Below, piece by piece: positions 30,185 to 38,420 of a DNA stretch of 38,420 nucleotides. The notes under the pieces were generated by a model. The model was not told the DNA's origin and made no database searches. It saw only the letters and a list, made by a program, of their open reading frames with translations. Both the position numbers and the translations under genes were made by a program. Numbering within the stretch: the first letter of the stretch is position 1; every line of letters begins with the position of its first letter. Origin of the DNA: Perkinsus olseni (Eukaryota > Perkinsozoa > Perkinsida > Perkinsidae); contig JABANP010000502.1 in NCBI GenBank assembly GCA_013115135.1, positions 1 through 38,420 of the forward strand. Direction: 5' to 3'.

Positions 30185-31324
30185 ATGAATCGGCTTCCTC
30201 CAAGATCCATTCATCAACGGAGTCGTGCGCTACTACGCGTTATTTGTCTCTCCTGTACTTTGCTATTTTTCCTTCTTTGGCACTACGCCGAGAGCCCGTT
30301 GTGGCAGCCTGCACGGCCGAGGGTTCGAAAGAAGGCGGAAGTCGATTCTGTGACCGAGTTGCCGGGAGACAGCCGCTGGGTGCGCTTCGTGGAGTCGTTG
30401 AGTGGGAAGCCAGAAAAGATGGACAAGCGCAGTTTCGCCAGTGCTCAATCAGCGGACGTAAAAACGCAAATTGAAAAGTTGGCGAAGGAGCGGTATGACG
30501 AGCACTCAAGGACATTCCAAAGTTTACGACAATCATCACAGGATGACAGTCAATCGGTGGTTCTTTGCATGGGCGTTCGAGATGACGATCACCTCCAGGC
30601 TCACTGGCGAGGGTGGCTCAACCGAATGGCGGCCGCTGGGGGTGTCTTCATCTTCGGCCCGAAGAACCACTTCGACACCCGTCCTCAGTACCTGCCTGCC
30701 GAGGTCGTCTTCGCCGTCTCGTCTATCTTCTTCGACAGCACACCTCCGAGAGGGGCAAGCCTGTGGAACATCGCCACCATAGCCCATTTCCTTGACTGCA
30801 TTGGACACTTCCCCAACGCCTCCTTCTGGATAGTCGCTGATGACGATATCTGGGTTAACGTTGAGAACCTCAAGGCTTTCGTCGAAGAGCTAGACCCCAA
30901 TGAGATCAGCACTTTCGGGACGACTGCTGGTGACGCCCTCAATGTATGGGGTGGAGTGGTAGGGTACTCTCGAGGCTTCGTCAAGTGGCTCGTGGCCTCC
31001 TCGAAGCGCTTCCGGAGCTGCAGTGATTCGACGTACGAGTACAACAAACGGAAGGCTGCACGACCGTTGAAGAACTACTACTTGCGTTTTGGAATTCCTG
31101 TGGCTCCCTACCATCAGGATTGCTACTTGTCGTATTGTTCTATCAAAATGGCGAGTGCGAAGGTTTACAGAAGTGACTTATTCTACTACGACAAGCCGGT
31201 CAACGCAAGCTCTCAGGAGTACACCCCGACCCTGTTGGAGCCCTACTTGGGTCGTGCTATATCCATACACCACTTGAAGACGAATGATATCGACTATTTG
31301 TCACACCATGCTCCTCATAGGTGA
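30185..31324 (+). CDS. Type II membrane glycosyltransferase, Fringe/GT31-like, copy B
   Basis: A 379-residue paralogue of the gene at 23044, about 93% identical by my alignment (roughly 28 differences). The signal anchor, DDDIW, WGGVVGYSRGF, HQD and ISIHH motifs are unchanged. Differences concentrate in the cytoplasmic tail (LPPRSIHQRSRAL against LSSRSIHPRGYAL), the stem (about residues 53-136) and the last 40 residues. The catalytic core is almost invariant. It follows the truncated phosphatase by the same 94 bp. It looks functional; different stem and C-terminal residues may change localisation or acceptor choice, which is inference. Confidence 0.8.
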   Translation: MNRLPPRSIHQRSRALLRVICLSCTLLFFLLWHYAESPLWQPARPRVRKKAEVDSVTELPGDSRWVRFVESLSGKPEKMDKRSFASAQSADVKTQIEKLAKERYDEHSRTFQSLRQSSQDDSQSVVLCMGVRDDDHLQAHWRGWLNRMAAAGGVFIFGPKNHFDTRPQYLPAEVVFAVSSIFFDSTPPRGASLWNIATIAHFLDCIGHFPNASFWIVADDDIWVNVENLKAFVEELDPNEISTFGTTAGDALNVWGGVVGYSRGFVKWLVASSKRFRSCSDSTYEYNKRKAARPLKNYYLRFGIPVAPYHQDCYLSYCSIKMASAKVYRSDLFYYDKPVNASSQEYTPTLLEPYLGRAISIHHLKTNDIDYLSHHAPHR

Positions 31325-32180
31325 ACGTATCCGAGGTTGAAGCGTTGAGTTGCCAAGTTGGAAAGATGCGCCCTGCTTGTTGGCAGAGCGGGTGATGGCG
31401 AATGTGGTCAATGCTGCCAGAATCTACCGACCCGTTCATGGGGGATACGCAACGCCGATGGAGCCAACGCGAGGCGGGCTACTGGATGGCCTCCAACGCG
31501 ATGGTATGATGCCGCCTAGGGGAGGCCCCAGCGGAGCGATGGGGAGTTGTTACAACTTCAGAAGGGACGAGGTGTCAGTTTGGGACAGCACTTCGTACGG
31601 CTACGCACCTACCTGTGCGGCAGGTTCCGATGGTCGGGCGATCAGAGCTGCCATGCAAGCGAGCGAGGGATGAGATGAAGGTTGAAGTGAACGTATGTCT
31701 TCTTCTTGGGCCGCATCGTTCTTCAGGTCCAATCCACCGGTGAATCTACGTCGAAAGTGATGAGAACGGACACCCCTGATGATGTGCAGTTCTACTGTGT
31801 TGATGTTGATCGACTGTATCATAGCAAGGTTTAGTGTAACCCCTTCAACTTCTGTGGTGTCGAGTCCCGAGCAGCACACTATGTAGACTGCAAGGTCGTG
31901 TACGAGCGGCGGGGACCACAACGTTTTTCAACACGGGAAGTGCGCGGGAGAGCGCCGAGACCCCGCGCACTCGCAAGGGAGCAAAACCAAACAGAGCGGT
32001 ACCTCATGGTCACACGGCCGCCGTTTAATTTAAGCGAGCGCTGTGGAGGAAACAGTGTCCCTGCCAGGGCCGGTCTCGGCATCTATCGCCACGTTCGGAC
32101 TGTTGGGGCGAAACTCAGAGTTGGTTCAGCTCATGCCCCACTGCATGAGATTCCCAATCACCCTGCCTTTCGTCCGACGA

Positions 32181-33052
32181 ACGACGTTATGGAGGCGAAC
32201 TTTCTCGCAGTCAGCGCGTCCCGAGTACATCAGAAGGGAGGGTATCGGCAATCGGTGGCAAGAGAATGTGGTTGAGCTTGCCTGAAGCAAGAAGTCACCC
32301 AGGGGTTCTTCTGGGTGAATGCCACTTGAGAATGCTACAGTAGAATGCTCGGTTGTTGATTGTACGCCTTCCGTACTTCTGCTGCTGCTACCGTGTGGAT
32401 TATTATCGGACCAACGTTACCGAGACCCATTCCAGTAATGAGAGGCAAGTAAGCTCATATTCGCTTGCTTCCTCTGCGAAACCGGTCGTTGGTCGAAAGT
32501 TCACAGGAGAGGATGGTGCTGTTTGCTGTTTCCTGGCAGAGCCTCGAAGCTCGTCTTAGCCATAACCGATTGTGCCGACCGGTCACGGTACGAACCTCAA
32601 GAACCTGTTGACGCGGGCAAGCGGGCCAGTCAAAGGCCAAGTGCATTCGCTGTTGTGACGGTACGTTTGTTGAGCGCGGCGTACGCACGAAGTCACATCC
32701 CTCGTGCTCTCTCTACCATGGGAAACCGCGAGAAAAAATGAGAAGCCATTGGATATGTTGCAATGGTCAGAGAGCTCCTGAGCTCGACAAGATCCCCATC
32801 CGGCCTAGTGCGCCCACTGTAAATATTTAGCACTTTTGTCGTGAACGCCTCTGCTAGGCTTCCTCACGATTTTACAACCCCATAAGACAGCGTGGGTACG
32901 TAACCTGAGATGCAACTGCAGCGCTAGTAGCTAAGCTTAGTGTCCGCCCAACCCCTTCAGGAGGGCTCCCTTGCTTTATGTCGAGGTCGCTGCCTGGGCG
33001 TGGCGAGGCTATCAACGCTTTTCTGCAGTATTTTCGGCTTCCAGCTAAGTTA
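32181..33052. other. Intergenic, no supported gene
   Basis: Short frames only. A hairpin with arms TCACCCAG/CTGGGTGA and an 8-nt loop lies at 32295-32318. The final 75 bp is an open in-frame extension of the secreted-protein gene that follows, back to an ATG at 32978. Confidence 0.4.
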
Positions 33053-33507
33053 ATGCTACTGTCTGAGCTCTTCGTGATCGGGCTGCTGTCAACGAGCAGC
33101 AGTTTCGCTTTCCTTCCACGCGGGAACTTCGCAGGAAGGCGGGCGAAGCCTTTTCTCTTCGTCGATTGTGGTTTCTACCCGGACGGAGACGACGCAAGCG
33201 TGCGCATGTTCATCCAGTGTGATGAAGGAAATTCTGCGGCGGTTGGTGAGTTCCGAATCCAGGAATCGAAGAATGACAGCGATCTGTTCGTCGGGGTTGA
33301 CCCTTCGGACGAAAAGTACTCTAGTATGATGGCTCAGCTGATCAAGGACGTGCCCTAGTCGTGGCTTCTCCCATGGTGACTTCATGGTGTTCAGAAGGCT
33401 CGAAGGGCGGACTGCCAGTGAGGATGAATATCAAGTTCACGGGGGATCTGCGTCGCTTTAACCTCACCAATATCGACCCATTCACGACTGGCGAACTGAT
33501 TACGTAA
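33053..33507 (+). CDS. Small secreted protein, two exons
   Basis: Exon 1 (33053-33323) and exon 2 (33395-33507) are joined across a 71-nt GT-AG intron (donor A/GTATGA, acceptor gttcag) in phase 1, giving 127 residues. The N-terminus, MLLSELFVIGLLSTSSSFA, is a signal peptide. The mature protein has a PFLFVDCGFYPDGDDASVRM segment, a second Cys (MFIQCDE), and ends MNIKFTGDLRRFNLTNIDPF and TTGELIT. Two cysteines could form one disulphide. Unspliced, the frame would stop at 33358. An upstream in-frame 32978 ATG would hide the signal peptide, so it was not used. No known domain was recognised. Confidence 0.6.
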
Positions 33508-34244
33508 CCTAGTGCAAGTCGCGTACAACTTTCGAGCGATTTCACAATTTCAAGACGCTCCCCTATGAATTGATTTATCGTGTTGTCTCGGTGAGTTTCG
33601 CGGGCTGTCATCGACTTCTCTATCATCAGCTTCGAAGGTTTGAGATCATTGGTTCAGTACAGGCGGCGTCTACTCGACTCGTTGACGATTCGTCCCATCC
33701 GATCGACGATCATTACCATCTAGTTTCATCCGGATGCGTTTTGATTCGTTAATTTTCGGACGAGAGCGGTTTATCCGATCGCCGAGATGCGAGTAAATCA
33801 GCCGAAACGCGAGCTCAGCGTAGAAGCCCATCGACAGCAGTAGACGATAGAAACATCAACGAATCTGTGAATAACAGCGAAGTCCGAAGGGTGACTGCGG
33901 CTTCCTCAGCAAGAGATCTTTCACAGACTACCACAGCATTCGCAGTACACGATTATACATCGGGGCTTACGAGGACGCCAATAGAGGTCCCGCATCCGAT
34001 CGTCCGGTTTCGGGAGTCTTTTTTTCGGAGACCGAAAAAAGTCCGCTGAGGTTTTTGCCCTGAAGAGTCTTGAGGAGAGGTTCGAAAATCCTCGCAGTAT
34101 CCATGTTCTTGCGATGGGGGTAGTGAGGAACTTTGGGAGTCTTCACTGGACCCCGACTGAGTTTCAAGCGCTCACAGGAACTCAATGCTACGTGTGGGAA
34201 GGGTCCTGGGAGATCTCTCGGCACTCGCGTGGTACTCTGAAATA
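33508..34244. other. Intergenic, no supported gene
   Basis: Only short frames without motifs. A near-perfect inverted pair with T-rich and A-rich arms (ttttttcgg/ccgaaaaaa) surrounds 34020-34041. Confidence 0.4.
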
Positions 34245-34386
34245 AAAACGCCGCCTGTGGGGTTCGAACCCGGGTGTTATCCAATGCGCGGTGCTCGGAA
34301 GACATCGCTGCGGTTGTCTCCCTCGTCGTGCATTGTGTCAAGCTAAGTCCGCTAGCTACCTCGTCCGCTCGACTACTCCACCACCA
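34245..34386 (-). other. tRNA-like unit diverging from the phosphorylase gene
   Basis: Read on the minus strand, the 5' part has TAGTCGAGCGGACGAGG, close to a pol III A box or tRNA D arm. Next comes a perfect 5-bp stem, AGCTA/TAGCT, closing the seven-base loop GCGGACT (an anticodon-arm shape; the triplet would be GGA, serine, but the usual T before it is C). About 100 bases further on, GGGTTCGAACCCC resembles a T arm or B box, and TTTTT ends the unit at 34245. No acceptor stem pairs well, and the length needs an intron. The 5' half is repeated in the right arm near 38340-38420. It could be an intron-containing tRNA gene or a tRNA-derived element. Confidence 0.35.
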
Positions 34387-34387
34387 A

Positions 34388-34436
34388 TCAAATACATATT
34401 GTATTTGTATTAATACATTTCAAGTGTTATTTCATT
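34388..34436 (+). promoter_or_regulatory. A/T-rich leader of the phosphorylase gene
   Basis: The 49 bp before the ATG is A/T-rich and contains aaataca-tat-tgtattt (34390-34406) and tgtattaataca. The whole leader is repeated in the right arm, so both genes share one promoter type. Only about 50 bp separate it from the divergent tRNA-like unit. No initiator or TATA element can be assigned with certainty. Confidence 0.35.
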
Positions 34437-35186
34437 ATGGTTTACGAAGCTCCTCATCTGAAGATCAAGGAAGGTGACATCAAGCCTGTTGTCTGCGCTG
34501 TTGGCGATCCTGGTCGTGCTAACCTCATTGCCACCAAGTACTGCGATTCTTACAAGGAGCTTGCCTTCAACCGCGAGTATCGTACCTTCAACGTGAAGTA
34601 CCAAGGTGCTGAGTTCAGCGTTGTCTCTCACGGTGTTGGTGGACCCGGTGCTGCCATCTGCTTCGAGGAGCTCATCAAGTGCGGTGCCAAGGTGATCCTG
34701 AGACTCGGTACTTGTGGCTCTCTCAAGCCGGAGACCATTGATCAGGGTGATCTGGTTGTGACCACTGGTTCTGGTGCTGAGGATGGTGTGTCTGAGTATC
34801 TCGTCCCCAAGGGTTTCCCCGCTGTTGCCGATCCCACCTTGTGCATTGCCATGCGTGATACGGCTAAGTCCCTCGGATATGATAGGGTCTTCCTCGGTAT
34901 CACTGTAGCTCAGTCTGTGTTCTATCCCAGTCCTGCTCGTGAGCAGAGCCTCGCTTCTTATGCTGCTGCTGGCGCTATCGGTGCTGAGATGGAGAACTCC
35001 GCTTTGTTCAACGTCGCGTCTATCAGAGGCATCAGGGCTGCTGCTATTTGCACAGTCGATGGCTGCCCGTTGAAGTGGGATGAGGGTGACTACGATCCTC
35101 ATGGCACTAAGGTCGCTGAAGGCAAGGATCGTATGCTCAAGACGGGTATCACTGTCGCCAAGAGGATTGTTCTTGAGAACCTTTAA
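34437..35186 (+). CDS. PNP: Purine nucleoside phosphorylase, alveolate type, left copy
   Basis: A 249-residue enzyme of the NP-I nucleoside phosphorylase family (E. coli PNP/uridine phosphorylase branch), closest in pattern to Plasmodium PNP. Visible active-site elements: His7 (from the neighbouring subunit), GDPGR (23-27) and Arg46 for phosphate, RLGTCGS (89-95) for phosphate and ribose, AEMEN with Glu184 and Glu186 for the ribose, and VDG with Asp208, the expected general acid at the purine. The CPLKWDEGDYDP segment is characteristic of the apicomplexan form. It splits inosine, guanosine or related nucleosides with phosphate to free base and ribose-1-phosphate, in purine salvage, as a hexamer in the cytosol. 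It is a single exon from the ATG. It lies tail to tail with an identical protein encoded at 37532-38281. Confidence 0.92.
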   Translation: MVYEAPHLKIKEGDIKPVVCAVGDPGRANLIATKYCDSYKELAFNREYRTFNVKYQGAEFSVVSHGVGGPGAAICFEELIKCGAKVILRLGTCGSLKPETIDQGDLVVTTGSGAEDGVSEYLVPKGFPAVADPTLCIAMRDTAKSLGYDRVFLGITVAQSVFYPSPAREQSLASYAAAGAIGAEMENSALFNVASIRGIRAAAICTVDGCPLKWDEGDYDPHGTKVAEGKDRMLKTGITVAKRIVLENL

Positions 35187-36002
35187 ATTGGTTTCCTCAA
35201 CAACTGCCATTCATAATAATAGTAATTGGATAATATGATATTAACTGAGTATTAATTTCTGTTCCTGCTCTCCCCAACTTTCTGCTGTTCCTCCTGTTAA
35301 AGGCTCTACTCAGCCTAATAGTCCCTTCGGTGACTTTACAGTGAATAACTTCAACTCTCTTGTTGTGTTAGCCAGTTGGTATGCATGTGGGGTCCAAAGG
35401 AGTGCCGACGTGATGCGGATTGGATCATATCGGCATCTGACCGCTCGAGTATATTTTACCTGAGTGTATTTCAAGACTCCCACTCCGAGGCTTATCTCAA
35501 CAAGCGTTAAGACTAACAAGTTCCGCGAGCAGCAGATATCTGGGCTGATTTCATCATAGAGGGGAGAACTCACGATGTCCGAGACGCCACATCGATCCAT
35601 ATTGAACTAGAAGCAGTTGTTGAAGATGGCCTCGGGGCTGGGAGCAGAAACGACAAAAAGCGCACACCCTGGTCGGACCACAGAGGACTGTCCTGTTCGA
35701 AGGTGTTTACTAGAACGAGGGGCCTCTGGGAGGTGGACTCGGGATGCTTCCACTGTGTAACTCAAGATCCCAGTAGTAGGAGGCCAACGCCAACAGCGCA
35801 TGCTAGATCACTAGTCGTCTAAGCCGACCCTTGACGAAGAGTCGGTACATTAATAGGAGGAAGAGGCTCTATTCTCGCTATCACTCGAGAATGAATAACG
35901 TCGGAAGGACTGGCTTGGGGTGGGCTCAAGGAGCCCGAAGATAGCTCGTGTCCGAAAGCGCGTGAAGCGACGCATCGAGGTCAGTCTCGGAGGAGGAGAG
36001 TG

Positions 36003-36038
36003 AGCTGGTAGTCTACCAGCTTCTACCAGTGGTAGAAG
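36003..36038. repeat. Two consecutive 9-bp-arm palindromes
   Basis: AGCTGGTAG-t-CTACCAGCT (36003-36021) and CTTCTACCA-g-TGGTAGAAG (36020-36038) touch by two bases. The CTACCA core appears in both. Confidence 0.92.
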
Positions 36039-36866
36039 AAGTATGAGATCCATGATCTGAATCGTCAGAACCGGATAGAGGCTCATCCGCACTGATTGAC
36101 CCTTCTCCACCCTTGGGCACCTTGTCACCCGGGGTCAGCGTCACCTAGTTATGAGTCCAAGCGGACGAGTGCGACTGGCCCGACCGACGAGGATGATTAC
36201 TCTACCTGAGTTGCTTCGCCTGACTCTTCTATGATCGGATATACTGGTACGGAGTCTCCTTGAGGGACACCGCTGGGGCACTCGATGGCAGCGAAGGAAC
36301 CGTCGAGGAAAATGAGTATGCGGCCGTTCAACCCCACTGCGAGCGCGATCTGACGACCATGAGTAGAAACTTGCCGCCTCCGGTCGACTACGGACCTCGC
36401 ATTCTCCTCGTTCGTCAGCAGTCTCTAGAGTCCCATCCCGACGATGCCGAGTTCGGCCGCGCCAGATAGTCGAGTACATAGGCTAAATTCCGATGCCTAT
36501 TCTCCTCACGGCGGCACCCAAGTTGGCCGAGCTCTCGGGGTGGGGCATAGAGTACCAGGCGAGCAGGCCAGCGAAGGCTCTGCAACAGTGTTCTTCCAAC
36601 TGTGTCCTCATCAACTATGAAGTATGGACCAGCGTTCATATCAGTCTATAATGCGTTCGATGACGTATCGCTGATGAATCACGTGATGAATCTGAGTTTT
36701 CGTGATTCTATCGGGCATGCGACTGCTGTGGATCACTATGGGGTTCACTGGTGCCGGAGGACGGTCCCCAAAACCCTGGGAAACCCTTGGGGAGAATTTA
36801 AGATGGTTACTGCATATGGGTTCAATTCCCGACGTTCAATGCAGCATCGAGATTTTGTGGGATAGC

Positions 36867-36888
36867 GTGGGAACTTCCCACTGGGAAG
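36867..36888. repeat. Overlapping palindrome pair
   Basis: GTGGGAA-c-TTCCCAC (36867-36881) overlaps CTTCCCA-c-TGGGAAG (36874-36888). Confidence 0.9.
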
Positions 36889-37326
36889 AAGTGCCCTCGC
36901 AGAATACACGACGCGAGGATCGCCGCCGACACACTCGTGCTATGGTGACGAGGACCAAATCTTCTAGGGATGATTCTTAGAGGAGAATCCTTGAATTGTT
37001 CCTCCTCGACAGCGAGTTCCTTCGATAGAAGAGCGTCTTTTATCGAATGAGCTCTCCGAGAACCGCAGAGAACTTTCCCGACTTCGCGTGTGTGAGTTTG
37101 AAGTCCAAGTGCTCGTACTGCAACGTTGGAGACTAGTGATCACTTTGAGCGCCAACTTCGTGTTCGCCCGCCTAACGAATGGCTCTCGCATTTTCGGAAG
37201 AAGGGAGAACCGTGGGGTTCATGAAACAGGACTGAGTGAGGTCGGAAGCTTCGAAAAACCTACCCTTTAGACACTTACATACCCCACTTGTCATCCACGG
37301 AAATTCGGCGAACAGGTGCACACGAT

Positions 37327-38420
37327 CCCACATGCATACCAACTGACTAACACAACAAGAGAGTTGAAGTTATTCACTGTATAGCCACCGAAGGGACTAT
37401 TAGGCTGAGTAGAGCCTTTAACAGGAGGAACAGCAGAAAGTTGGGGAGAGCAGGAACAGAAATTAATACTCAGTTGATATCATATTATCCAATTACTATT
37501 ATTATGAATGGCAGTTGTTGAGGAAACCAATTTAAAGGTTCTCAAGAACAATCCTCTTGGCGACAGTGATACCCGTCTTGAGCATACGATCCTTGCCTTC
37601 AGCGACCTTAGTGCCATGAGGATCGTAGTCACCCTCATCCCACTTCAACGGGCAGCCATCGACTGTGCAAATAGCAGCAGCCCTGATGCCTCTGATAGAC
37701 GCGACGTTGAACAAAGCGGAGTTCTCCATCTCAGCACCGATAGCGCCAGCAGCAGCATAAGAAGCGAGGCTCTGCTCACGAGCAGGACTGGGATAGAACA
37801 CAGACTGAGCTACAGTGATACCGAGGAAGACCCTATCATATCCGAGGGACTTAGCCGTATCACGCATAGCAATGCACAAGGTGGGATCGGCAACAGCGGG
37901 GAAACCCTTGGGGACGAGATACTCAGATACACCATCCTCAGCACCAGAACCAGTGGTCACAACAAGATCACCCTGATCAATGGTCTCCGGCTTGAGAGAG
38001 CCGCAAGTACCGAGTCTCAGGATCACCTTGGCACCGCACTTGATGAGCTCCTCGAAGCAGATGGCAGCACCGGGTCCACCAACACCGTGAGAGACAACGC
38101 TGAACTCAGCACCTTGGTACTTCACGTTGAAGGTACGATACTCGCGATTGAAGGCGAGCTCCTTGTAAGAATCGCAGTACTTGGTGGCAATGAGGTTAGC
38201 ACGACCAGGATCGCCAACAGCGCAGACAACAGGCTTGATGTCACCTTCCTTGATCTTCAGATGAGGAGCTTCGTAAACCATAATGAAATAACACTTGAAA
38301 TGTATTAATACAAATACAATATGTATTTGATTGTTGGTGGAGTAGTCGAGCAGACCAGGTAGCTAGCGGACTTAGCTTGACACAATGCACGACGAGGGAG
38401 ACAACCGCAGCGATGTCTTC
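37327..38420 (-). repeat. Large inverted repeat, right arm
   Basis: Reverse complement of 34298-35391 with scattered substitutions, reaching the last base of the window. Near the outer end it differs from the left arm within the tRNA-like D-arm region (gagcagaccagg against gagcggacgagg). Confidence 0.95.
37532..38281 (-). CDS. PNP: Purine nucleoside phosphorylase, alveolate type, right copy
   Basis: It encodes the same 249 residues as the left copy, including His7, GDPGR, AEMEN and the VDG aspartate. The DNA differs at several places, all synonymous: at least six are visible as amino-acid changes in the opposite-strand reading. It is convergent with the left copy across 2.3 kb and has the same leader and 3' flank, so both should be expressed alike and raise gene dose for purine salvage. 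The identical protein with silent differences argues for selection on the protein after the duplication, or for partial gene conversion. Confidence 0.92.
   Translation of the reverse strand: MVYEAPHLKIKEGDIKPVVCAVGDPGRANLIATKYCDSYKELAFNREYRTFNVKYQGAEFSVVSHGVGGPGAAICFEELIKCGAKVILRLGTCGSLKPETIDQGDLVVTTGSGAEDGVSEYLVPKGFPAVADPTLCIAMRDTAKSLGYDRVFLGITVAQSVFYPSPAREQSLASYAAAGAIGAEMENSALFNVASIRGIRAAAICTVDGCPLKWDEGDYDPHGTKVAEGKDRMLKTGITVAKRIVLENL

Larger units (their letters stand above)
29227..32180 (+). repeat. Segmental duplication, copy B
   Basis: Direct repeat of 22101-24540, displaced by about 7.13-7.14 kb. Copy B is longer, mainly because of roughly 0.5 kb present between about 31520 and 32050 that copy A lacks, and a further insertion near 31360-31440. 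The left border falls inside phosphatase intron 1. Confidence 0.85.
34298..35391 (+). repeat. Large inverted repeat, left arm
   Basis: 1,094 bp matching the reverse complement of 37327-38420, with only scattered substitutions. It includes the tRNA-like 5' half, the promoter, the whole phosphorylase gene and about 205 bp of 3' flank. The outer end is set by the end of the window, so the repeat may be longer. Confidence 0.95.
35392..37326. other. Spacer of the inverted repeat, no supported gene
   Basis: About 1.9 kb of unique sequence between the arms. Open frames are short, occur on both strands and lack motifs. It contains palindrome chains at 36003-36038 and 36867-36888, and a T-arm-like GGGTTCAATTCCC at 36818-36830 without a recognisable tRNA around it. 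Confidence 0.5.

Noticed and set aside
36818..36830. GGGTTCAATTCCC as a tRNA T arm
   Set aside because: No D arm, anticodon arm or acceptor stem can be built around it, so it is probably a chance match.
34410..38308. Two 266-codon open frames antisense to the phosphorylase genes
   Set aside because: They are mirror readings of a strongly conserved gene with biased codon use. They differ in amino acids between the two copies where the phosphorylase does not, so selection acts on the other strand.
1..38420. Spliced-leader gene copies or a CRISPR array
   Set aside because: I looked for the perkinsid/dinoflagellate spliced-leader core (CCGTAGCCAT followed by TTGGCTCAAG) and for regularly spaced identical repeats. 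Neither was seen; the GGCTCAAG at 35927 lacks the rest of the leader.

Overview
The window looks like nuclear DNA of an alveolate protist, most probably a Perkinsus-like perkinsid. Three things point there. Two copies of a purine nucleoside phosphorylase keep the apicomplexan/alveolate layout (His7, GDPGR at 23-27, AEMEN, VDGCPLKWDEGD). Genes are broken by GT-AG introns, many of them very short. Two large proteins belong to a TIR-like family that I recall as common in dinoflagellates and other protists. There are no operons, no bacterial ribosome binding sites and no CRISPR array. The species assignment is inference.

Layout. 1-3.6 kb: decayed gag-protease region of a Ty3/gypsy-type LTR retroelement, minus strand. 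4.0-4.9 kb: a compound repeat with 20-bp unit arrays in opposite orientations and mirrored hairpins. 7.25-12.9 kb: two tandem genes for a multi-pass membrane protein carrying a TIR-like domain; the first has lost its C-terminus. 13-15.5 kb: palindrome-rich DNA with a LINE RNase H relic. 15.9 kb: a small secreted acidic protein. 16.2-20 kb: little that can be defended. 20.0-21.7 kb: an unrecognised gene of at least nine exons with a Ser/Asp/Glu-rich tail. 21.9-24.2 kb: a histidine-phosphatase gene followed 94 bp later by a type II membrane glycosyltransferase; this pair is repeated at 29.2-31.3 kb, where the phosphatase has lost its first exon. 25.8-28.4 kb, between the copies: two more split genes, one with a hydrophobic C-terminus and one polytopic. 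33.05-33.5 kb: a two-exon secreted protein. 34.3-38.42 kb: a large inverted repeat whose arms each carry a complete purine nucleoside phosphorylase gene, tail to tail, with a tRNA-like unit diverging from its promoter; the right arm runs off the window.

How the genes work together. Three gene sets are locally duplicated: TIR-like genes in direct orientation, phosphatase plus glycosyltransferase in direct orientation, and phosphorylase inverted. The phosphorylase is a purine-salvage enzyme. The phosphatase (signal peptide) and glycosyltransferase (signal anchor) both belong to the secretory pathway. The TIR-like proteins are candidate membrane signalling or NAD-consuming proteins. No single pathway joins all of them.

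Most unusual features: (1) a TIR-like domain interrupted by a transmembrane hairpin, in two copies whose divergence is patchy; (2) a large excess of short perfect palindromes with exactly one central base, often overlapping in chains, all outside recognised exons; (3) two identical phosphorylase proteins whose genes differ only at synonymous sites. Exon models were built by eye from reading frame, GT-AG sites and phase agreement.
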